64,000 bases of DNA from Chitinophaga eiseniae (GCF_012641265.1 NZ_JABAHZ010000004.1:739115-803114); one strand, 5' to 3'; counted from the stretch's first letter, positions 9,121-18,404 are shown. Translations and numbers: made by a program. The notes: a model not told the origin generated them from the letters alone.

Positions 9121-10035
9121 ATGCAAATTTCAAGAAGAAATTTTCTGCTGAAAGGGAGCCTGGCTATTGCCGGCACCGCGCTGCTGCCTAAGTCGCTGCT
9201 GGCGGCAGCTGCATCGAAGCCCGTACTGAGCATACAGCTGTATTCTATCCGCGAGGATATGAAGAAGGATCCCGCCGGCACCCTCAAACAGCTGGCCGCC
9301 ATGGGATATAAATATGTAGAACATGCCGGCTACAGCAACCGGAAATTTTACGGGTATAGCGCTACCGAATTTAAAAAACGGCTCAGCGACCTGGGCTTAT
9401 CTATGCCCAGCGGTCATACAGTGATGCGCAAAGACCACTGGGATACGGCGAAAAAGGATTTTACCGATGAGTGGAAATACACGGTAGAAGATGCCGCCAC
9501 GGTAGGCCAGCATTTCGTGATCAGCCCCTGGCTGGATGAAAGCCTGCGTAAAAATTACGACGACTTCAAAGCCTACATGGATGTTTTCAATAAAAGCGGC
9601 GCCCTGTGCAAACGCTCCGGGATGAAGTTCGGGTACCATAACCACGACTTTGAATTCAGCCAGCAGCTGAATGGACAAAAAATCTTTGACCTGATATTAA
9701 CCAGTACCGACCCCACGTTGGTGGCGCAGCAGCTGGATATCGGCAACATGTACCATGCCGGTGGCATCGCACTGGATATCATCAAAAAATATCCCGGCCG
9801 TTTTGAGCTCATGCACGTAAAGGATGAAATTAAGAGCGCCAAAGGCGAAATGGGCAGCAGCTATGAAAGCACTGTACTGGGCAAAGGTGTGATCCCGGTG
9901 AAGGAAGTGATCGACCTGGGAAAGAAATCAGGAGGTACCCGCTACTTTATTATAGAGCAGGAATCCTACCAGGGACAGGCGCCGCTGGATGCTGTAAAAG
10001 AAGATTTACAGGTAATGAAAAAATGGGGGTATTAG
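9121..10035 (+). CDS. Tat-exported sugar isomerase/epimerase-like TIM barrel
   Basis: A 304-residue protein of the xylose-isomerase-like TIM-barrel superfamily (AP_endonuc_2). The N-terminus has a twin-arginine signal (SRRNFLLKGS, R5-R6), then a hydrophobic stretch and an Ala-rich cleavage region near residue 31. Metal-site motifs are YHNHDFEF, QLDIGNMYHAGG, LMHVKDE and IIEQESY, in the usual order. Tat export fits folding with a bound metal ion in the cytoplasm. The next gene starts 24 bases after the stop, so the two are probably co-transcribed. The substrate is unknown; a sugar or oxidised sugar is likely, given the PQQ dehydrogenase upstream. Confidence 0.85.
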   Translation: MQISRRNFLLKGSLAIAGTALLPKSLLAAAASKPVLSIQLYSIREDMKKDPAGTLKQLAAMGYKYVEHAGYSNRKFYGYSATEFKKRLSDLGLSMPSGHTVMRKDHWDTAKKDFTDEWKYTVEDAATVGQHFVISPWLDESLRKNYDDFKAYMDVFNKSGALCKRSGMKFGYHNHDFEFSQQLNGQKIFDLILTSTDPTLVAQQLDIGNMYHAGGIALDIIKKYPGRFELMHVKDEIKSAKGEMGSSYESTVLGKGVIPVKEVIDLGKKSGGTRYFIIEQESYQGQAPLDAVKEDLQVMKKWGY

Positions 10036-10059
10036 TCAAATTAAATCCTAAACTATTCA

Positions 10060-12213
10060 ATGAAAAAAATCACACAAGTATTAGGTGTTGCCGCCTTACT
10101 GTTGCCCGTAGCCCTCACTGCGCAGCAGATCAGGTTACAGGGAGCAGAATCAGAACTCATTGCCGGCCCCGGATCCCCCTCACAACGGGCCCAATGGTTA
10201 GATTCTATACAACAGTGGCGGCTACACGAAAAAGACAGACTGCAATATAACGGTAACGAATATAGCAGAAAGGAATTCAGCTGGATCAGCACTACTTTTA
10301 TGTATGCACAGATCATGGCGCATGACCGTTACCTGTATGACCCGGCAAGCCGGAAATATACCGTAAATCGCTTTCTGGGTGATCTGGAAAAACGGTACGG
10401 CGGACTGGATGCCGTATTAATATGGCCCACCTATCCCAATATAGGAATTGATAACCGCAACCAGTTTGACCTGGTAGCGGATTTACCCGGAGGAAAAGAA
10501 GCGGTGAAACAAATGATCCGCGACTTTCATCAACGTGGTGTGCGGGTATTCTTTCCCATTATGATCTGGGATCATGGCACCCGTAAAATAACCATTCCCA
10601 TGGCCGCTGCACTCACCGAAGAAATGAAGGAGCTGGGCGCTGACGGATTGAATGGCGATACCATGAACGGCGTAACGCTCGATTTTAAAGAAGCGTATAC
10701 CCGTATGGGTTATCCACTGGCATTACAACCCGAAATACATATCGGCGACCTGAAGATGGTAGCATGGAATACGATGAGCTGGGGCTACTACTGGTTAAAA
10801 TGGGGTAGCCCTGCCTTTGGGTATGTTCCTGGCGTGAGCTTGTACAAATGGCTGGAACCCCGGCACCAGGTACATGTAACCGACCGCTGGTCGGTAAATA
10901 AGACAGACGATTTACAGTCTGCCTTTTTCAATGGCGTAGGCTATAATACCTGGGAGAATATATGGGGCATCTGGAACCAGCTGCCGGAGCGCTATGCCGC
11001 CGTCATTCGCAGAATCAGGATGATATACCGGCAGTTTCCTGATGTGTGGAGCAGCGAACAGTGGGAGCCGCATATCCCGGTGATGCAACCGGGCGTGTTT
11101 GCCTCCGCATTCCCTGGAAAAACAGCCACCCTGTATACTTTCATCAACAGGGATTCCGTAGCGCGTAATGGCCGGCAAATAACGCTGGCGGCTAAACGGG
11201 GCTGGCGGTATTACGACGTCTGGAACGGGGTTGAGCTGCAACCCATAAAAGAACAAGGCAACGTGATACTGCGCTTCAATATGGAAGCCTATGGCTATGG
11301 TGCAATAGCCATTCTTCCCGACACCGTTGCCGGCAAAGGATTCAGCGCCTTCCTGGATAAGATCCGGCAACAAGCCCGTGTACCTTTGTCTGGGCTATCC
11401 GCCGATAGCAAGCCCCTGATGCAGCGGCTTACGCCGGTTGCCACCACCAGGAAACCCACACAAGCGCCGGAAGGCATGATCCTTATTCCTGCTGCAAAGG
11501 AATACCTGTTTGAATCGCATGGAGTGATGATTGAAGGCAATGAACTGCCCAACGCCATCGGGGTGCAATATCCCTGGGAGGCGCATCCGCAGCGTGATCA
11601 TCAGCACACCATGGCCATTCCCGCTTTTTATATAGACCGCTACCCGGTTACCAACCAGCAGTTTAAACAATTTATGGATGCCACCGGGTATCATCCGGCG
11701 GATGATCATAATTTCCTGAAAGACTGGCAGCAGGGCACTTATCCTCCCGGATGGGAACAGCGCCCCGTGACATGGGTAAGCATAGAAGATGCCAGGGCTT
11801 ATGCCGCCTGGTCCGGGAAAAGACTTCCGCATGAATGGGAATGGCAATACGCCGCGCAGGGCAACGATCAGCGGTTGCATCCCTGGGGCATGACTGCCGA
11901 CTCTAGTCGCATGCCACTGGCTGATACCAGCCGGGAGCGGAATGCACCACCTTTTGTAGATGCGTACCCCGCCGGCGCCAGCCCCTTTGGCGTGATGGCA
12001 CTCACCGGCCATGTATGGCAGTGGACCGATGAATACACGGACACGCATACCCGTTCGGCCGTACTGAAAGGAGGTAGCTACTACCACCCGCAAACGTCTT
12101 ACTGGTATTTTCCGCAGGCGCAGCAGCTGACGCAGCATGGAAAATACCTGTTGCTATCGCCTGGCATGGATCGTGCCGGCACGTTAGGATTCCGCTGTGT
12201 GATGGACCATTAA
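10060..12213 (+). CDS. glycosidase-like domain fused to SUMF1/FGE-like domain
   Basis: A 717-residue secreted protein with a signal peptide (1-21). Residues about 60-350 look like a TIM-barrel glycosidase-like domain (DAVLIWPTYPNIGID, VRVFFPIMIWDHGT, GADGLNGDTMNGV), then a beta-rich domain to about 440. From residue 472 a formylglycine-generating-enzyme-like domain begins (EGMILIPA, IDRYPVTNQQFKQFMDATGY, GKRLPHEWEWQYAA, TGHVWQWTDEY, VLKGGSYYHP, LGFRCV). The catalytic cysteine pair that follows the GGS motif in true enzymes is missing: the region reads GGSYYHPQTSYWYFP. The domain therefore probably binds ligand or organises structure and does not oxidise sulfatases. I cannot name the substrate. 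Confidence 0.75.
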   Translation: MKKITQVLGVAALLLPVALTAQQIRLQGAESELIAGPGSPSQRAQWLDSIQQWRLHEKDRLQYNGNEYSRKEFSWISTTFMYAQIMAHDRYLYDPASRKYTVNRFLGDLEKRYGGLDAVLIWPTYPNIGIDNRNQFDLVADLPGGKEAVKQMIRDFHQRGVRVFFPIMIWDHGTRKITIPMAAALTEEMKELGADGLNGDTMNGVTLDFKEAYTRMGYPLALQPEIHIGDLKMVAWNTMSWGYYWLKWGSPAFGYVPGVSLYKWLEPRHQVHVTDRWSVNKTDDLQSAFFNGVGYNTWENIWGIWNQLPERYAAVIRRIRMIYRQFPDVWSSEQWEPHIPVMQPGVFASAFPGKTATLYTFINRDSVARNGRQITLAAKRGWRYYDVWNGVELQPIKEQGNVILRFNMEAYGYGAIAILPDTVAGKGFSAFLDKIRQQARVPLSGLSADSKPLMQRLTPVATTRKPTQAPEGMILIPAAKEYLFESHGVMIEGNELPNAIGVQYPWEAHPQRDHQHTMAIPAFYIDRYPVTNQQFKQFMDATGYHPADDHNFLKDWQQGTYPPGWEQRPVTWVSIEDARAYAAWSGKRLPHEWEWQYAAQGNDQRLHPWGMTADSSRMPLADTSRERNAPPFVDAYPAGASPFGVMALTGHVWQWTDEYTDTHTRSAVLKGGSYYHPQTSYWYFPQAQQLTQHGKYLLLSPGMDRAGTLGFRCVMDH

Positions 12214-12299
12214 GCAGTCATCCTTTTTTTTGAAGGAATCGTCCCGCTTTTTGTATTTTATCCGCTGCTGAAAAAAGCAATTACAATTTACCTGGTCAT

Positions 12300-14078
12300 A
12301 TGAAAATGAAAATAATTTCCACGATGGCTATTCTTCTCCTCACTACAGTGGGAAGCATGGCGCAACAAACTGCTTCACGTACCTATAAAACCTGGACCCC
12401 TGCTACCGATACCGCGTATGCACTCGAAGGACAAGGGTGGAAAACAGGGCTTAGAAATTACTACGACCGCTTACCGGAAAGGGCCCAGAAAGATGTACGC
12501 CCGCCCGTTTGGACCCTGTCTAATAACAGCGCCGGCTTGAGTCTCCGCTTCCGTTCAGATGCCGACGAAATCATCGTCAAGTATGCGGTAAGCGGTGACA
12601 AGCAAATGCCTCATATGCCTGCTACCGGCGTGAGTGGCGTAGATATGTATGCAAAAAGCATAGACGGCAAATGGATGTGGTGTGGAGGTAAGTATAGTTT
12701 TGGCGACACCATCGTATACCGGTTTTCTCACCTGAAACAAGCCGATCAACATGTAAAGCATGTGGAATATACCCTGTACCTGCCGTTGTACAACACTGTG
12801 AAATGGCTGACAGTGGATGTACCAACAGAAAGTATGTTTACACCATTGCCGGTGCGTACAGAAGCGCCGGTAGTCGTTTACGGAACTTCCATTGCGCAGG
12901 GCGCCTGTGCCTCCCGTCCGGGTATGGCATGGACCAATATCCTGAGCCGGCGGCTGGAAAGCCCGGTCATTAACCTGGCGTTTTCCGGGAATGGCCGGCT
13001 GGAAAAAGAAGTGCTGGACCTGGTAGGTGAGCTGGATGCCCGCCTCTATGTGCTGGACTGCCTGCCCAATCTCACCGGCGCCGCTTATGCAGGTGCAGAA
13101 CTGAAAAAACGGATCACCAATGCGGTGACTATGCTGCAAACCAAACGGCCGGGCGTTCCTATCCTGCTCACCGAGCATGATGGGTATACGACCGATGAAA
13201 CCAACACCGACAGCAAGGCAGCCTATGAACAGGTGAATGCTACCCTGCGGGAGGTAGTGGATTCGCTGCAAAAGGCCGGGGTAAAGGGACTTAGCCTGTT
13301 GTCCAAAGCTGAGATAGGGCAGGACCTGGATTGTATGGTGGATGGCACGCATCCCAACGACCTGGGCATGATGAACTACGCCAACGCCTATACAAAAAAG
13401 ATCCGGGAGATCCTGCACATGCAAAATGGGGAGGGTGTTACCGCTACGGCCGTTACCCAGCGGCGCGACTTTGCCACGTACGATTGGGAAGTACGCCACC
13501 AGGAGGTGATGGCATACAATAAAACACATCAGCCACAGGTGGTGTTTATGGGCAATTCCATCACGCATTTCTGGGGTGGCGAGCCGGTAGCCCGCACCCG
13601 GAGAGGTACCCAGTCGTGGGATAAATACTTTGCGCCCAAACAAGCTGAAAACATGGGTTTTGGCTGGGACCGCGTAGAAAATGTGTTGTGGCGGGTACAA
13701 CATGGCGAACTGGATGGCATAGCCCCCAGATACCTGGTACTCATGATTGGTACCAACAACCTGCAGCTCAACACCGATGCGGAAATCACGGCAGGACTCA
13801 AATACCTGTTGCAGGCGATCCATGCCAGGCTGCCTACTACGCACATCATACTCATGGGGCTTTTACCCAGGAGAAATATGGAAAGCAGGGTAGCAGGTAT
13901 CAATAAGCTTTACGCCCATATCCCTTCCGGTAAAGACATACAGTTCCTGGATGCAGGTAAACTGTTCCTGAAACCAGGTGGAAAAATAGATGAAAGTCTT
14001 TTTTCTGACGGGCTACATCCTAATGAAGAAGGCTACGGGAAGCTGGGAGCGTTGATCGACAAGTACCTGAAAATGTAA
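12300..14078 (+). CDS. secreted tandem SGNH/GDSL esterase
   Basis: A 592-residue protein with a signal peptide (1-21, ending GSMAQ). An N-terminal beta-domain (about 25-185) of the type found before SGNH hydrolases is followed by two complete hydrolase domains. The first has the serine block VVVYGTSIAQG (Ser about 195) and the His block DGTHPND (about 350). The second has VVFMGNSITHFWGG (Ser about 419), MIGTNNLQL and DGLHPNE (near 570). Both catalytic sets are visible, so both halves may be active. Likely a glycan de-acetylase/acetylesterase working with the neighbouring glycosidases. It ends close to a shared hairpin terminator. Confidence 0.86.
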   Translation: MKMKIISTMAILLLTTVGSMAQQTASRTYKTWTPATDTAYALEGQGWKTGLRNYYDRLPERAQKDVRPPVWTLSNNSAGLSLRFRSDADEIIVKYAVSGDKQMPHMPATGVSGVDMYAKSIDGKWMWCGGKYSFGDTIVYRFSHLKQADQHVKHVEYTLYLPLYNTVKWLTVDVPTESMFTPLPVRTEAPVVVYGTSIAQGACASRPGMAWTNILSRRLESPVINLAFSGNGRLEKEVLDLVGELDARLYVLDCLPNLTGAAYAGAELKKRITNAVTMLQTKRPGVPILLTEHDGYTTDETNTDSKAAYEQVNATLREVVDSLQKAGVKGLSLLSKAEIGQDLDCMVDGTHPNDLGMMNYANAYTKKIREILHMQNGEGVTATAVTQRRDFATYDWEVRHQEVMAYNKTHQPQVVFMGNSITHFWGGEPVARTRRGTQSWDKYFAPKQAENMGFGWDRVENVLWRVQHGELDGIAPRYLVLMIGTNNLQLNTDAEITAGLKYLLQAIHARLPTTHIILMGLLPRRNMESRVAGINKLYAHIPSGKDIQFLDAGKLFLKPGGKIDESLFSDGLHPNEEGYGKLGALIDKYLKM

Positions 14079-14100
14079 CGTAAAATAACCACTTTTAGCA

Positions 14101-14128
14101 AGAGGATCACCTATACCGGTGATCCTCT
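14101..14128. terminator. bidirectional hairpin terminator
   Basis: An 11-bp perfect inverted repeat (14101-14111 with 14118-14128) with a 6-base loop lies in the 53-base gap between two convergent genes that stop at 14078 and 14132. It is followed by CGTTTAT on the plus strand and TGCTAAAA on the minus strand, so it can serve both. Confidence 0.7.
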
Positions 14129-14131
14129 CGT

Positions 14132-14905
14132 TTATCCGGTAGTATGGTGGCCTTCCTTCCCTTCGAGCCAGTTTTTGAATTCAGTAACTCTTTCACGGCT
14201 AATAATAACATCAGTATCAACATCGGGTGCTAATTGAAGAATTAATCGGCTATTGTAATAGGTGGTAATTTTTTTGATGGCGTCCAGGTGAATGATGAAC
14301 TGCCGGTTAATACGGAAAAACTGGTTCCTGTCCAGCAGCTTCTCTATCTGGTCCAGCGAATAATCCAGCGGTACCCGTTGGTTGGCATTACTTGTAGCCC
14401 AGGTGGTGCCTTTGCTAAACTGAAGCCAGGCAATGTCCTTCGCTTTTACATAAATCAACTGGTTATTGATCCTGCCAATAAAACGGGTACTGTCGCGGCG
14501 CAGGAACTCTTCTGCAATGCGGCTGATATCCAGGGTGTAGTTATTAGCAGGGCGGAACTGTTCATATTTTTTCAAGGCATTCCGCAGTGCTTCCACTTCA
14601 ATAGGCTTCATCAGGTAATCAATGCTGTTTACCTTAAATGCCTGTAAAGCAAAACCATCGTAGGCTGTCGTGAAAATAATGGGCGTTTGCACTTTTGTTT
14701 TATCAAACAGTTCAAAGCAGTTGCCATCCGATAACTGGATATCCATCATCATCAGGTCTACCCGCTGTTGCTGTTCCATCCATTTCAGGCCTTCTGCCAC
14801 CGATTCAATCACCGCCACAATTTCTATGTCCGGATCACATTTATGCAGCAATTGAATCAGCCGTTCGGCATTGTGCATTTCATCTTCAAAAATTACTATT
14901 CTCAT
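14132..14905 (-). CDS. LytTR-family response regulator
   Basis: A 257-residue regulator with a receiver domain (1-120; E7/D8/E9 acidic cluster, phosphoacceptor D55 in LMMMDIQLSDG, T80, K100 in DYLMKP) and a C-terminal LytTR domain (about 140-245; FIGRINNQLIYVKAKDIAWLQ, FFRINRQFIIHLDAIKKI). The start overlaps the kinase stop by 4 bases. The pair sits at the downstream end of a minus-strand run with START, SDR and epimerase genes, so it may respond to a lipid or envelope signal linked to them. Its targets cannot be read from the sequence. Confidence 0.92.
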   Translation of the reverse strand: MRIVIFEDEMHNAERLIQLLHKCDPDIEIVAVIESVAEGLKWMEQQQRVDLMMMDIQLSDGNCFELFDKTKVQTPIIFTTAYDGFALQAFKVNSIDYLMKPIEVEALRNALKKYEQFRPANNYTLDISRIAEEFLRRDSTRFIGRINNQLIYVKAKDIAWLQFSKGTTWATSNANQRVPLDYSLDQIEKLLDRNQFFRINRQFIIHLDAIKKITTYYNSRLILQLAPDVDTDVIISRERVTEFKNWLEGKEGHHTTG

Positions 14906-15978
14906 GAGGAAGTGATAATGGGTAATTTTACAATAAACTGATCATCCCGCTGACACACAATTACATTGTTATTCCCAACTAAGGCATACCGTTTCTGGAT
15001 ATTTTCCAGGCCTATGCCGGAAGATATTTCCGGGTTGGTGCGGGGGCGTATATGATTGGATACTACCAGGCAGTTGTCTTCTTCGCTGATCTTTACCAGT
15101 AGAGGATCCTGTGCCGAAAAGCGATTGTGCTTAATGGCATTTTCGATCAGCATTTGCAGGGTCACCGGCGGTATCATGCCTTTGGTTTTCACCTTTTCCG
15201 GTAACACTACGCTAAACTGTATGCTCTGCTGGTGGCGGATACGAATGAGAAAAAGATAGGCATCAAGAAAGTCGAGTTCCGTTTGAATGGTGACGAGGTT
15301 CTCAAATTTCTTATCGAGGATGTACCGGTAAGTTTTCGCCAGCTGCGTGATATAATCGGCCGACAGGTCCGGGCTTTTATATACCAGGTTGGTCAGCACG
15401 CTTAACGAGTTAAAGAAAAAATGCGGATCTATCTGGTTTCTCAGCGCATCGTAGCGGGCTTGTATATTTTCCCGCTTTAACCGCTCTGCCTGTAGCTGGT
15501 ATTCTTTCCAGCCGGAGTAATAAAAAATAATACCGTTGAAAGTCAGGATCAGCAGGTAAAACATAAAGGTGCCGAAGTTCAGGTCGTAACTGAAATTACG
15601 GAAGCTTTCCCAGGCTTCATACCGGTGAAACAGCAGGATGTCTGAAGCTGCATACCCGAAGCCAAATAGGAATGCCACGATCATTCCATATAGTAATAGG
15701 CCACCACAGAGGATCACCAGCCGACCTGAGTTGTTATGACGGCTCGTTTTCTTTTCCAGCCAGCCGGCCAGGCGGGCTGCGCCTTCCCATACAATGAGGC
15801 CGAACACCACGTAAAAGAGACTGAACATTTGTCCCCTGAAATCCAGTATCCGCAACCCTTTTACAAAGGTGTGGTCAAAGGATTTGAAGATGGTACTGAA
15901 GGTGTACAGTATCAGTATCCGGGAGAGGTACAGAAACAGCTTGCTGGAAAATAGCTTTTCATTCTCTTGAAAATTCAT
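14902..15978 (-). CDS. sensor histidine kinase, YehU/LytS type
   Basis: A 358-residue membrane kinase. Four hydrophobic segments (about 16-30, 50-72, 87-112, 136-154) are followed by a coiled-coil linker (159-180) and the His_kinase motif NQIDPHFFFNSLS with H186 as phosphoacceptor. The ATPase has an N-box (ENAIKH) and a G-box (SGIGLENI). It has no extracytoplasmic sensor domain. It starts only 18 bases after the stop of the epimerase-like gene, so it is probably transcribed with it. It is coupled to its regulator through a 4-base overlap. Confidence 0.9.
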   Translation of the reverse strand: MNFQENEKLFSSKLFLYLSRILILYTFSTIFKSFDHTFVKGLRILDFRGQMFSLFYVVFGLIVWEGAARLAGWLEKKTSRHNNSGRLVILCGGLLLYGMIVAFLFGFGYAASDILLFHRYEAWESFRNFSYDLNFGTFMFYLLILTFNGIIFYYSGWKEYQLQAERLKRENIQARYDALRNQIDPHFFFNSLSVLTNLVYKSPDLSADYITQLAKTYRYILDKKFENLVTIQTELDFLDAYLFLIRIRHQQSIQFSVVLPEKVKTKGMIPPVTLQMLIENAIKHNRFSAQDPLLVKISEEDNCLVVSNHIRPRTNPEISSGIGLENIQKRYALVGNNNVIVCQRDDQFIVKLPIITSS

Positions 15979-15996
15979 CGGGTCGTTTGTCTGTTA

Positions 15997-16977
15997 CTAA
16001 AAATAGTTATTTTCCTTAAACCAGGTAAATGCACCTTTCACGGCTGTTTCAACCGGTGTATAGCTTAATTGCAGCTCCCGCTCGGACTTTTTGCCGGAAT
16101 AATAGTTATCCAGGCATAACATATAAGCAGTGCTATAGTTTAATTTTCCGGAGATACCGGGAATAGAGCCAATCAATCCACCCAGTTTCAGTACAAAGGC
16201 CGGGATACGGATGAGTACCTGGCGTTTGCCGGAAATTTTTTTCAGTAGCCGGAAAAACTCTCCGTAGCTGAGGTTTTGCCCGGCCAACAGGTAGCAATCG
16301 CCTGTTTTTCCCCTGGAGATAGCATTGATGATACCACGACACACATCTTTGATATGTACGAAATTCTTTCCTCCCGGCGGATAGAACAGCAGCCGGTGTT
16401 TGAGCCCATAAAGCAGCAACTGGCCGGAGCTGGGCTTTACATCGTGTGGGCCTATCATGAAAGTAGGATTGACCACCACTGCGGGCAATTGCCTGTTTGT
16501 TACCTGTTCCAGCACATATTGCTGTGCAAGGTACTTACTGTTGATATAGCCAGAGTTGGCCTGGAACAGCGTAAACCCATTGAGTTCATTGCCGGGATTA
16601 TTTTTCTTGCCGGGGCCAATGGTGTTGGCCGTGCTCACATAAATGAATTTTTCTACCTTGTGGGCAATAGAGGCGGCCGTGATATATTTGGTGGCGGTGA
16701 AATTAGCCCGTTCATACGCTTCGAACGAAATGCCCCACTGCCCGGTGATACAGGCGGCATGGATCACGATATCGCAACCTTTTACGGCTTCGTGTACCTG
16801 GTCGCTGTTATCGATGTGGCCATAGAAAACATCGCAGGGAATATCCGCAATGCCTTGTATATCGGCCGTGGGGCGAATGATCACCCGGATATCATATCCC
16901 AGCCGGAACAGTTCCCGGGTAAGGTTAGCGCCAAGGAAGCCATTGGCGCCCGTAATGAGTACTTTCTTCCTGTTCAT
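15997..16977 (-). CDS. NAD(P)-dependent epimerase/dehydratase (extended SDR)
   Basis: A 326-residue extended short-chain dehydrogenase. The Rossmann motif is GANGFLG (10-16). The active-site pair is Y144 and K148 (YINSK), with a preceding YVSTAN strand. The family resembles dihydroflavonol reductase / 3-beta-hydroxysteroid dehydrogenase-like enzymes, which act on hydroxy- or keto-groups of lipids, terpenoids or sugars. The start codon lies one base after the stop codon of the upstream SDR, so translation is probably coupled. With a second SDR and a START-like lipid-binding protein in the same run, a lipid or polyketide-like substrate is a reasonable guess. Confidence 0.86.
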   Translation of the reverse strand: MNRKKVLITGANGFLGANLTRELFRLGYDIRVIIRPTADIQGIADIPCDVFYGHIDNSDQVHEAVKGCDIVIHAACITGQWGISFEAYERANFTATKYITAASIAHKVEKFIYVSTANTIGPGKKNNPGNELNGFTLFQANSGYINSKYLAQQYVLEQVTNRQLPAVVVNPTFMIGPHDVKPSSGQLLLYGLKHRLLFYPPGGKNFVHIKDVCRGIINAISRGKTGDCYLLAGQNLSYGEFFRLLKKISGKRQVLIRIPAFVLKLGGLIGSIPGISGKLNYSTAYMLCLDNYYSGKKSERELQLSYTPVETAVKGAFTWFKENNYF

Positions 16978-16978
16978 T

Positions 16979-17782
16979 TTATACAGATAATGCGTATGGT
17001 ATTTCCTTTTTTACTTCCCTGGATACAATTCTCATTTTAAGCGACAGGGGCAGTAATTGCATCAGGGTATGGTTAATTTTATTCATCATCCCCGGGATAA
17101 TTACCGGTTTACCTGCCAGTGTCATTTTCAGCGCAATGCGGGCAATAGCGGGGGTAGACAATAACCCCATCTTCCCCTTGATCCCCTGGCTGATGATACG
17201 GCGGGAGGTATGTGAGTTGGTCATGATAGGGCCGGGATATACCACGCTGACAGACAGGCCGGTATTCGCCATTTCTTCTTTTAGTCCGAGTGAAAAAGAA
17301 GAAATGAAGGCTTTTGATGCCGGGTAAACCGTTTTATAGGCAATGGGCGTAAAAGCAGCCATGCTGGCAATGTTCATGATATAGCTCTGTGGGTGCCGGA
17401 GCAGGTGGGGCAGGAGTTGATGGGTAAGCAGTACCGTACTTCTTACATTCAACATAATAATATCGTCTATCCGTTCCCGTGAGGTATGGGTAATGGGAGA
17501 GGTGCCGCCTACGCCGGCGTTATTGATAAGAAAATCGATGTCATATAGTTCTGTCATGCGTTGTAGCTTCTCTTTGAGCAGCTGACTGTCGGTCAGGTCA
17601 AATTCAAACACTTTTACCTGCACCCGATATTCCAGCATCAGGTTGTCGGCTACCGATTGGAGGTGGCTGCCTGGTAAGGCCACCAGGATGATATTCCTGC
17701 CCATGCGGGCGCATTGAATGGCAAATTCTTTCCCCAGACCGGAGCTGGCGCCGGTGATGAGGGTGTAGTTATTGTTTGGCAT
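16979..17782 (-). CDS. short-chain dehydrogenase/reductase
   Basis: A classical SDR of 267 residues when started at the ATG at 17782; an ATG at 17797 would add five residues. The cofactor motif is TGASSGLG (10-17), then NNAG (87-90). The catalytic triad is S140, Y153 and K157 (YPASK). A PGPIMT segment follows. It resembles the DltE/YqjQ-like group of reductases. It overlaps the upstream START-like gene by 14 bases and abuts the downstream epimerase by one base, so the three form a tight unit. The substrate is not known. Confidence 0.9.
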   Translation of the reverse strand: MPNNNYTLITGASSGLGKEFAIQCARMGRNIILVALPGSHLQSVADNLMLEYRVQVKVFEFDLTDSQLLKEKLQRMTELYDIDFLINNAGVGGTSPITHTSRERIDDIIMLNVRSTVLLTHQLLPHLLRHPQSYIMNIASMAAFTPIAYKTVYPASKAFISSFSLGLKEEMANTGLSVSVVYPGPIMTNSHTSRRIISQGIKGKMGLLSTPAIARIALKMTLAGKPVIIPGMMNKINHTLMQLLPLSLKMRIVSREVKKEIPYALSV

Positions 17783-18404
17783 ATACGTCATTTTCAAGCA
17801 GACCTTTGAACTTTGTCATGGTCTTAAATAGGTTGTCGTGAATGATCGGATCAGATACCCAGCGGGGAATTTTCTTACTGCGATCGGTGGTAACGAAGTA
17901 GGTAATTTTCAGTTGCCCGTCGCTGGCGGGCTCCATCATCCATTTCCCCCGGGTGCCGGTAATCCGCGTAGTTTTATTGGAGAGTGGAAAGCGGTGGTCG
18001 GTCGTACTTTCAAAGCGTATTTCCGCCTGGTTGCCGGCCCTGGGCTGGTACATATAGAGGAGGCAGCAGTCCTGGTCGTCCATAGGCCAGGGAATGGCGT
18101 ACCGGATATAGGTAATCCACTGCCCGGCTTCAGGGGTGGATGCAATTTTATAGTCGCTTGCATTGGTATTCCATTGCCGTCCTTTTGCCTGGTTTTTGAA
18201 AAGCGCTACTACGGCGGGCACAGCAGTCTTTACCCGGAATACTGCTTTTATTTCCCTTACATTTTCCCCATCGGCGCCGGGAATCCACCTTTCATACAGT
18301 GCAATAGCGTCGTTTTGCTTTACCAGCTTAAAGTCGCTGGTATCCGCAAATAGCGACCTGATCACCATTAAACTGCCGATACAAAATAGCTGCAAACGCT
18401 CCAT
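17769..18404 (-). CDS. secreted START/SRPBCC-like lipid-binding protein
   Basis: A 211-residue protein with a likely signal peptide (1-20). The body matches the START-domain pattern of a helix-grip fold: an N-terminal DFKLVKQNDAIALYER strand pair, central KGRQWNTNASDYKI, the WITYIRYAIPWPMDDQD segment, and a C-terminal helix (DNLFKTMTKFKGLLEN). START domains bind hydrophobic ligands. It is the first gene of the minus-strand run START-SDR-SDR-kinase-regulator and could present a lipid to the two dehydrogenases, although they are cytoplasmic and this protein seems exported, so that link is uncertain. Confidence 0.75.
   Translation of the reverse strand: MERLQLFCIGSLMVIRSLFADTSDFKLVKQNDAIALYERWIPGADGENVREIKAVFRVKTAVPAVVALFKNQAKGRQWNTNASDYKIASTPEAGQWITYIRYAIPWPMDDQDCCLLYMYQPRAGNQAEIRFESTTDHRFPLSNKTTRITGTRGKWMMEPASDGQLKITYFVTTDRSKKIPRWVSDPIIHDNLFKTMTKFKGLLENDVYAKQ

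Noticed and set aside
12555..13844. Minus-strand open frame of 429 codons opposite the SGNH esterase
   Set aside because: It is antisense to a protein with two complete catalytic sets; its translation is rich in His/Cys/Pro and lacks any domain.
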